This document shows positions 36,365 to 39,698 of a stretch of DNA of 39,698 nucleotides, in pieces (the stretch's first letter is position 1; every line of letters begins with the position of its first letter). The translations under genes and the position numbers were made by a program. The DNA is from a virus: IMG/VR virus record IMGVR_UViG_3300006176_000003, positions 1 through 39,698 of that record; one strand, written 5' to 3'. A model generated the notes under the pieces. The model searched no databases, was not told the DNA's origin, and saw nothing but the letters and a program-made list of their open reading frames with translations.

Positions 36365-37348
36365 CTAAGCCGCAGCGTCAGACGTGACGTAGACGAGCGA
36401 GATAGCAGCCGCGTCGGTGCTACCGGACGCCGAAACCTTGACCGGCAGCGTCAGCGGGACGAGCCCCGGACCGCTCACCACGGGGGTCTCGCCGTCGTAA
36501 CGGCAGTTAGCCGTCAGCGTCAAGCTGTAATGCGTTGTGGCAGCGCCGGGGATCAATGCGCCCACGAAGCTCGCGACCACGGAAAGCTCATCGCCGTTTA
36601 CGAAGTGGTTGTATTGCGTCATGCTCTCAAAGTCAGCGGCAAGCGTGCCGGTGTACTCGCGCCACGAGTTTTCCAGCGGTTGCTTGATGGTCGCTTGCGA
36701 TGCGATGCGGAAACGCGTTGCGTCGAGCTTATTGTCAACCTTGAAATTGAAATCCGTGAGCGCAACGGCAACGCCGCCGCATGTGACGCTCGCGCCGACA
36801 AAGCTCATGAGGTAAATCGACGGATCGGTGTACGCGAGCAACGCGTGCGTCGCGGCATACGTTTCCGCTTGCCCCACGACGCCGAGCTTGAGCCCCAAAA
36901 GCTCGCCGGTCTTTAGCGAAAGCTCCGCAGTATTGACGCGGCAACCCGTGTAGTTGAAAGGGTTTACCGTGCCGTCAATCGACGGCTTGCCAATCTGCAT
37001 TGAAAAGCCGGGCGGCAAGTCGGTCGGTGACAGCGTGTGCGTGTAAGCAACGGTATCGGTCGGGCCGGTAATCGCGTCGGTGCCGAAGATTTGCGCGAGC
37101 ACCATGCCGAAGCCGATGCCGTTGACTTCAAGGTCGATGTCGCCCGCGCTCGATGTCTTGCCGGGCAGCCATTTCCCCACAATGCGACGCCCCGCGCGCA
37201 AGCCCTTGCTCTCGATGCGCTCGATGGTCGTTTTCATGCTCTCGCTTACCATTTCCAGCGAGCGAGCCGGTGCGACCCATGTGCCGTATGTGACTTCCTG
37301 CGAAATCATAAGCTGCGACGCGAGACCGGAGTGAATCGTATCCGTCAT
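36365..37348 (-). CDS. Major tail (tube) protein
   Basis: A 327-residue product that forms the tail tube. Pattern: SQLMISQEVTYGTWVAPARSLEMVSESMKTTIERIESKGLRAG, then LEVNGIGFGMVLAQIFG, FNYTGCRVNTAELSLKTGELLGLKLGVVG and FKVDNKLDATRF, typical of actinophage major tail proteins. It follows the tail terminator-like gene. TAGAGT lies 6 bases before ATG with no SD; the 17-base start context is identical to that of the decoration gene, so both abundant proteins share one expression signal. Confidence 0.92.
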   Translation of the reverse strand: MTDTIHSGLASQLMISQEVTYGTWVAPARSLEMVSESMKTTIERIESKGLRAGRRIVGKWLPGKTSSAGDIDLEVNGIGFGMVLAQIFGTDAITGPTDTVAYTHTLSPTDLPPGFSMQIGKPSIDGTVNPFNYTGCRVNTAELSLKTGELLGLKLGVVGQAETYAATHALLAYTDPSIYLMSFVGASVTCGGVAVALTDFNFKVDNKLDATRFRIASQATIKQPLENSWREYTGTLAADFESMTQYNHFVNGDELSVVASFVGALIPGAATTHYSLTLTANCRYDGETPVVSGPGLVPLTLPVKVSASGSTDAAAISLVYVTSDAAA

Positions 37349-37352
37349 GTCT

Positions 37353-37577
37353 TTACTCTACCGCATCGCTAACGATGCGCCGGGGCTCAAGATAGCTCGC
37401 AAACGGTGTGCCCTCGGGCACCGCGACGGGCGCGGGCTCAACGGCGGGCGCGGGCGCGGGCTCGACGGGCGCGGGGTCCGCTGCCGGTGCGGGCTGCGCA
37501 GCCGCTTCCGCAGCCGCTAGATTCGCTTCCGCTGCCGCTACCGCTGCGGCTGCCGCTGCAACTTCCTCGTCGCTCAT
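37353..37577 (-). CDS. Ala/Pro-rich low-complexity protein
   Basis: A 74-residue product: Ala-rich helix (EEVAAAAAAVAAAEANLAAAEAAAQ), then PAPAPA-type stretch and a short folded end (TPFASYLEPRRIVSDAVE). TAGAAT lies 6 bases before ATG. It ends 5 bases before the major tail protein start. A disordered tether of a virion protein is likely; no family recognised. Confidence 0.78.
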   Translation of the reverse strand: MSDEEVAAAAAAVAAAEANLAAAEAAAQPAPAADPAPVEPAPAPAVEPAPVAVPEGTPFASYLEPRRIVSDAVE

Positions 37578-37586
37578 GATTCCATT

Positions 37587-38063
37587 CTACTGTAGCCGTG
37601 CGCTGACAGCGATTTTCGCAATGCAAAGCACCGCCCACCCTTGCCGTTGGTCATCCATGAACGGCCGGGTTTCCCATGACCGGATATAGGCTTTCCACAC
37701 GCCGGTAGTATTCATCGGGCCGGTTACGCCTTGCGTCATGTTGCTCGCGAGCAAGTTGTCAATTTCGCCGAGCACGCCGAGCGCCGCAGCCTCGGCTTGC
37801 GTTGTGTCCGCGAGCCCGGTTGCAACGTCGATAATAAGCTCAACGGTGTATTCCTCTTGCCGCTTGACGCGCGCGGTACTCGTCATGACCGGCAGCGTTT
37901 GATCCGCTTGCGTCTTGCCGTAGTAAATCGCTTGAGCGCGTAACGTGCTGCCGGGGTAAACGCTCGTGATTTGCCAGCCCGCAAGGTTCGTGTCGGCTTG
38001 CATGTTCGCGAGTAACGCGGCTTTCCATGCAATCGCGGTCGTTGTGGCGACGGGGGACGGCAT
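37587..38063 (-). CDS. Tail terminator-like protein
   Basis: A 158-residue product with a beta-alpha layout (AWKAALLANMQADTNLAGWQITSVYPG, YTVELIIDVATGLADTTQAEAAALGVLGEIDNLLAS, then TRPFMDDQRQGWAVLCIAKIAVSARLQ) matching tail terminator or completion proteins by pattern and by position directly before the major tail protein. It starts right after the zinc-protein stop. Function inferred mainly by order. Confidence 0.74.
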   Translation of the reverse strand: MPSPVATTTAIAWKAALLANMQADTNLAGWQITSVYPGSTLRAQAIYYGKTQADQTLPVMTSTARVKRQEEYTVELIIDVATGLADTTQAEAAALGVLGEIDNLLASNMTQGVTGPMNTTGVWKAYIRSWETRPFMDDQRQGWAVLCIAKIAVSARLQ

Positions 38064-38315
38064 TTAGGCTACGCGCACGCGCGTCGCGCCCTCGCCCAAG
38101 CACTTCGGGCAAACCTTGCCGCCCGTCGCGTCAACGGCACCGCCGTAGCAGTCGCACGCGACAAGCTCATAACGGCCACGGTAGAGGCTTTCCGGGTCAC
38201 GGTACGGGATGACCTTAGCGCCGCCGCAGCGCGCGCACAAGACTTCCGGCGCGCTGACGGATTGCATGAAATGCACGGTGCCCTTGCCCTTGCAATCGGG
38301 GCATTGCACGTTCAT
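38064..38315 (-). CDS. DnaJ-type zinc-finger protein
   Basis: An 83-residue product made almost wholly of DnaJ-like knuckles: CPDCKGKG, CARCGGAK, CDCYGG (imperfect) and CPKCLGEG, enough for two zinc sites. It starts by TAATG overlap with the connector gene. In DnaJ this domain binds unfolded protein; the J domain is absent here. In the head-tail joining block it may serve as an assembly chaperone. Seen: the motifs; inferred: the role. Confidence 0.82.
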   Translation of the reverse strand: MNVQCPDCKGKGTVHFMQSVSAPEVLCARCGGAKVIPYRDPESLYRGRYELVACDCYGGAVDATGGKVCPKCLGEGATRVRVA

Positions 38316-39517
38316 TACGCAAAGCTCGCGACGCGCTCGCCGTAACGCCGTAGCACGCTGTCAACGGTGTCAATGCCAGTCGGATTCTCCCACGCGTTAG
38401 CCTGACCGATGCGGAACGTACCAAACTCGGTCGTCATGCTTGTCGCGCGGTCCGGGGTGCGCGTGTTACTGTGCAGCACGAGATACCGGATATAGAACGC
38501 AAGCGCTTCCCACAAGTCAGCGGGCATGAATTGCTGCCCCGCGATGTACTCGACTTGCACGTTTTGCATCCCGCGCGGAAACGCTGACACGCCGATCTGA
38601 GCCTCAAGCTCGCCGCTCGTGTAAATCAGATAATCGGCCGACAGCGCGGGCGGGATCGTGTAAGTGTCGCCGAGCGTCGGCACGACGGTATCCGTTGACG
38701 AGCCTATCGGGTCGCCCTCACTATCGAACCATCCGCCGCTTACTGTCCATTTCGTGCCGAGCCCGGCCGTATTGCCGGTGATGTTGCCGTAAAAAAGGTT
38801 CGGACCGATGTTGACGTTTTGCCCGTTGTCTTGATTGAGCAAACGGGTTTGCGCGCTGTCGGTGAATGAGTGCAAGTCAGCCGCCGTAACGGTGCCGGTC
38901 GCCGGAAGGTTGTTGACCGTCATTACGCCGTCGAGTAGCAGCGTCAAAAGCTGCTGCGGGTAACGCTCGCGGAGCATGAGCCGCTTGTAGGGTATGTAAT
39001 CAATCACGTCGCGCACGGCCGACATCATGCTTACGCGGTAGTTTGGATCGCCGTCGAGTATATCCATGACGTAATGCGGGGTCCAAAACACTCCGGTCGC
39101 AGCCTCAAAAAGTGTCTCCGCGTTGTCTCGCTTTTCGACAAGCATCGCGGTCGGATACGCGGACGTGTCCGCGAGCCCGTCAAGCGTGCGAATGTCGGCT
39201 AGCTCGATGTAGTGCGATTGCATGACGCGCACATACTGCACGGTCTTGCACGCGACGCCGCCCACGGTGTAATCCCATGTGGCGACCGCGTTGCACATCG
39301 CGCCGATTGGCGGCACGGTAACGCTAAAGACGCCCGCGCTGCCGGGGGTCGCAGCCGTGCGCGCCACGAGCGTAGTGCCGTTGACGTGCGTGAGCGTAAA
39401 GTGCGCCGCGTCCCCGTCCGGGCTTGTCGCGGTCTCGCTGTCCTGCGCATAGAGCGTGATGCTCATGGTAAACGGCTGCTCTGTCGTAACGCGCCGGATT
39501 TTGGTCAAGCTCGACAT
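38315..39517 (-). CDS. Head-tail connector-like protein, fused
   Basis: A 400-residue product. The N-terminal 110 residues look like a beta-sandwich (FTMSITLYAQDSETATSPDGDAAHF, TWDYTVGGVACKTVQYVRVM). The middle and end (ADIRTLDGLADTSAYPTAMLVEKRDNAETLFE, IDYIPYKRLMLRERYPQQLL, ALAFYIRYLVLHSNTRTPDRATSMTTEFGTFR, TGIDTVDSVLRRYGE) match head-tail adaptor proteins of actinophages. It leads the connector/tail operon after a terminator. TACACT lies 6 bases before ATG, no SD. The fused N-domain is unusual. Confidence 0.75.
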   Translation of the reverse strand: MSSLTKIRRVTTEQPFTMSITLYAQDSETATSPDGDAAHFTLTHVNGTTLVARTAATPGSAGVFSVTVPPIGAMCNAVATWDYTVGGVACKTVQYVRVMQSHYIELADIRTLDGLADTSAYPTAMLVEKRDNAETLFEAATGVFWTPHYVMDILDGDPNYRVSMMSAVRDVIDYIPYKRLMLRERYPQQLLTLLLDGVMTVNNLPATGTVTAADLHSFTDSAQTRLLNQDNGQNVNIGPNLFYGNITGNTAGLGTKWTVSGGWFDSEGDPIGSSTDTVVPTLGDTYTIPPALSADYLIYTSGELEAQIGVSAFPRGMQNVQVEYIAGQQFMPADLWEALAFYIRYLVLHSNTRTPDRATSMTTEFGTFRIGQANAWENPTGIDTVDSVLRRYGERVASFA

Positions 39518-39544
39518 GCTCTAAGTGTACCGCATGGCAAAACG

Positions 39545-39580
39545 AAAGCCCCGGTTGCCGCGAGTGCGGGCCGGGGCTTT
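39545..39580. terminator. Strong hairpin terminator between head and tail transcripts
   Basis: AAAGCCCCGG (39545-39554) pairs perfectly with CCGGGGCTTT (39571-39580). On the minus strand it is followed by TCGTTTTG, so it ends the head operon after the decoration gene; on the plus strand the T-run is short. Confidence 0.85.
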
Positions 39581-39621
39581 GCGTGTGCGCCGTTCCTTGC
39601 GACGCTAAAGTCTTGCGAGGG

Positions 39622-39698
39622 TTACGCGGTGCCGCCCTTGACGAAGCTCGCGATGTTCCAAGTCGTGCCGTCGAAAACGAAGGTCACAACGTCAACCG
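39622..39698 (-). CDS. Head-decoration-like protein, 3' part (gene crosses the contig join)
   Basis: Continuation of the gene starting at 321. Bases 39676-39698 duplicate 1-23. From 39675 the frame continues (FDGTTWNIASFVKGGTA) to TAA 39622-39624, adding 17 residues to a total of 124. The exact frame match across the join shows that the genome is circular or circularly permuted. Confidence 0.8.
   Translation of the reverse strand, partial: VDVVTFVFDGTTWNIASFVKGGTA

Overview
The window is a complete or near-complete genome of a tailed phage (siphovirus, HK97-type head, about 39.7 kb) from a GC-rich host. The last 23 bases repeat the first 23, and a head gene runs across the join in one open frame, so the contig is a circle opened inside a gene. 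An actinobacterial host is likely. Reasons: GC-rich coding, actinophage-type tail and membrane proteins, and a striking set of apparently leaderless starts, with a TANNNT box placed 6-8 bases before ATG/GTG and no Shine-Dalgarno (SD) sequence. I see no integrase, tRNA, CRISPR, rRNA or DNA polymerase gene.

Layout. (1) Minus strand, 6608 down to 1 and through the join to 39622: small terminase, small zinc proteins, large terminase, portal, prohead protease, major capsid and a head-decoration-like protein, ending at a hairpin terminator (39545-39580). (2) Minus strand, 39517 down to 30081: head-tail connector-like protein, DnaJ-type zinc protein, tail terminator-like protein, major tail protein, GIY-YIG-type nuclease, HK97 gp10-like protein, tail chaperones G and G-T (joined by -1 slippage on GGGAAAG), tape measure, two baseplate proteins and two tandem paralogous tail-tip proteins. 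(3) Minus strand, 29842 down to 26848: a MoxR-like AAA+ ATPase and a VWA-like partner, each behind a near-copy of one promoter, then two small proteins. (4) Minus strand, 26283 down to 23372: basic protein, C39-like cysteine peptidase, fibre-like minor tail protein, permuted NlpC/P60-like hydrolase, holin-like protein and a conserved membrane protein. (5) Plus strand, 14637 to 23375: early genes for replication, recombination and nucleotide metabolism, closely overlapping. They include an SSB-like protein, a Cas4/RecB-like nuclease, MazZ-like and MazG-like pyrophosphohydrolases, a helix-turn-helix protein, a chorismate-mutase-like protein, HNH, a DnaQ-like exonuclease and a Holliday-junction resolvase. 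(6) Minus strand, 14475 to 12295: a primase-polymerase/DUF3987 helicase beside a repeat-rich, AT-rich candidate origin (12112-12280). (7) Plus strand, 11001 to 12109: a self-contained cassette (operator, promoter, orphan-domain protein, secreted Pro/Thr-rich protein, terminator). (8) Minus strand, 10820 to 7046: fifteen small, mostly unrecognised genes, probably host-takeover functions.

Most unusual points: the leaderless-start signature shared by structural and early genes; an orphan domain found both as a stand-alone protein in the plus-strand cassette and as the N-terminus of the AAA+ ATPase; the AAA+/VWA module with duplicated promoters that splits the late region; and the dispersed TGAGATCRAA motif between genes. 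Functions come from motif recognition by eye; no database search was run.
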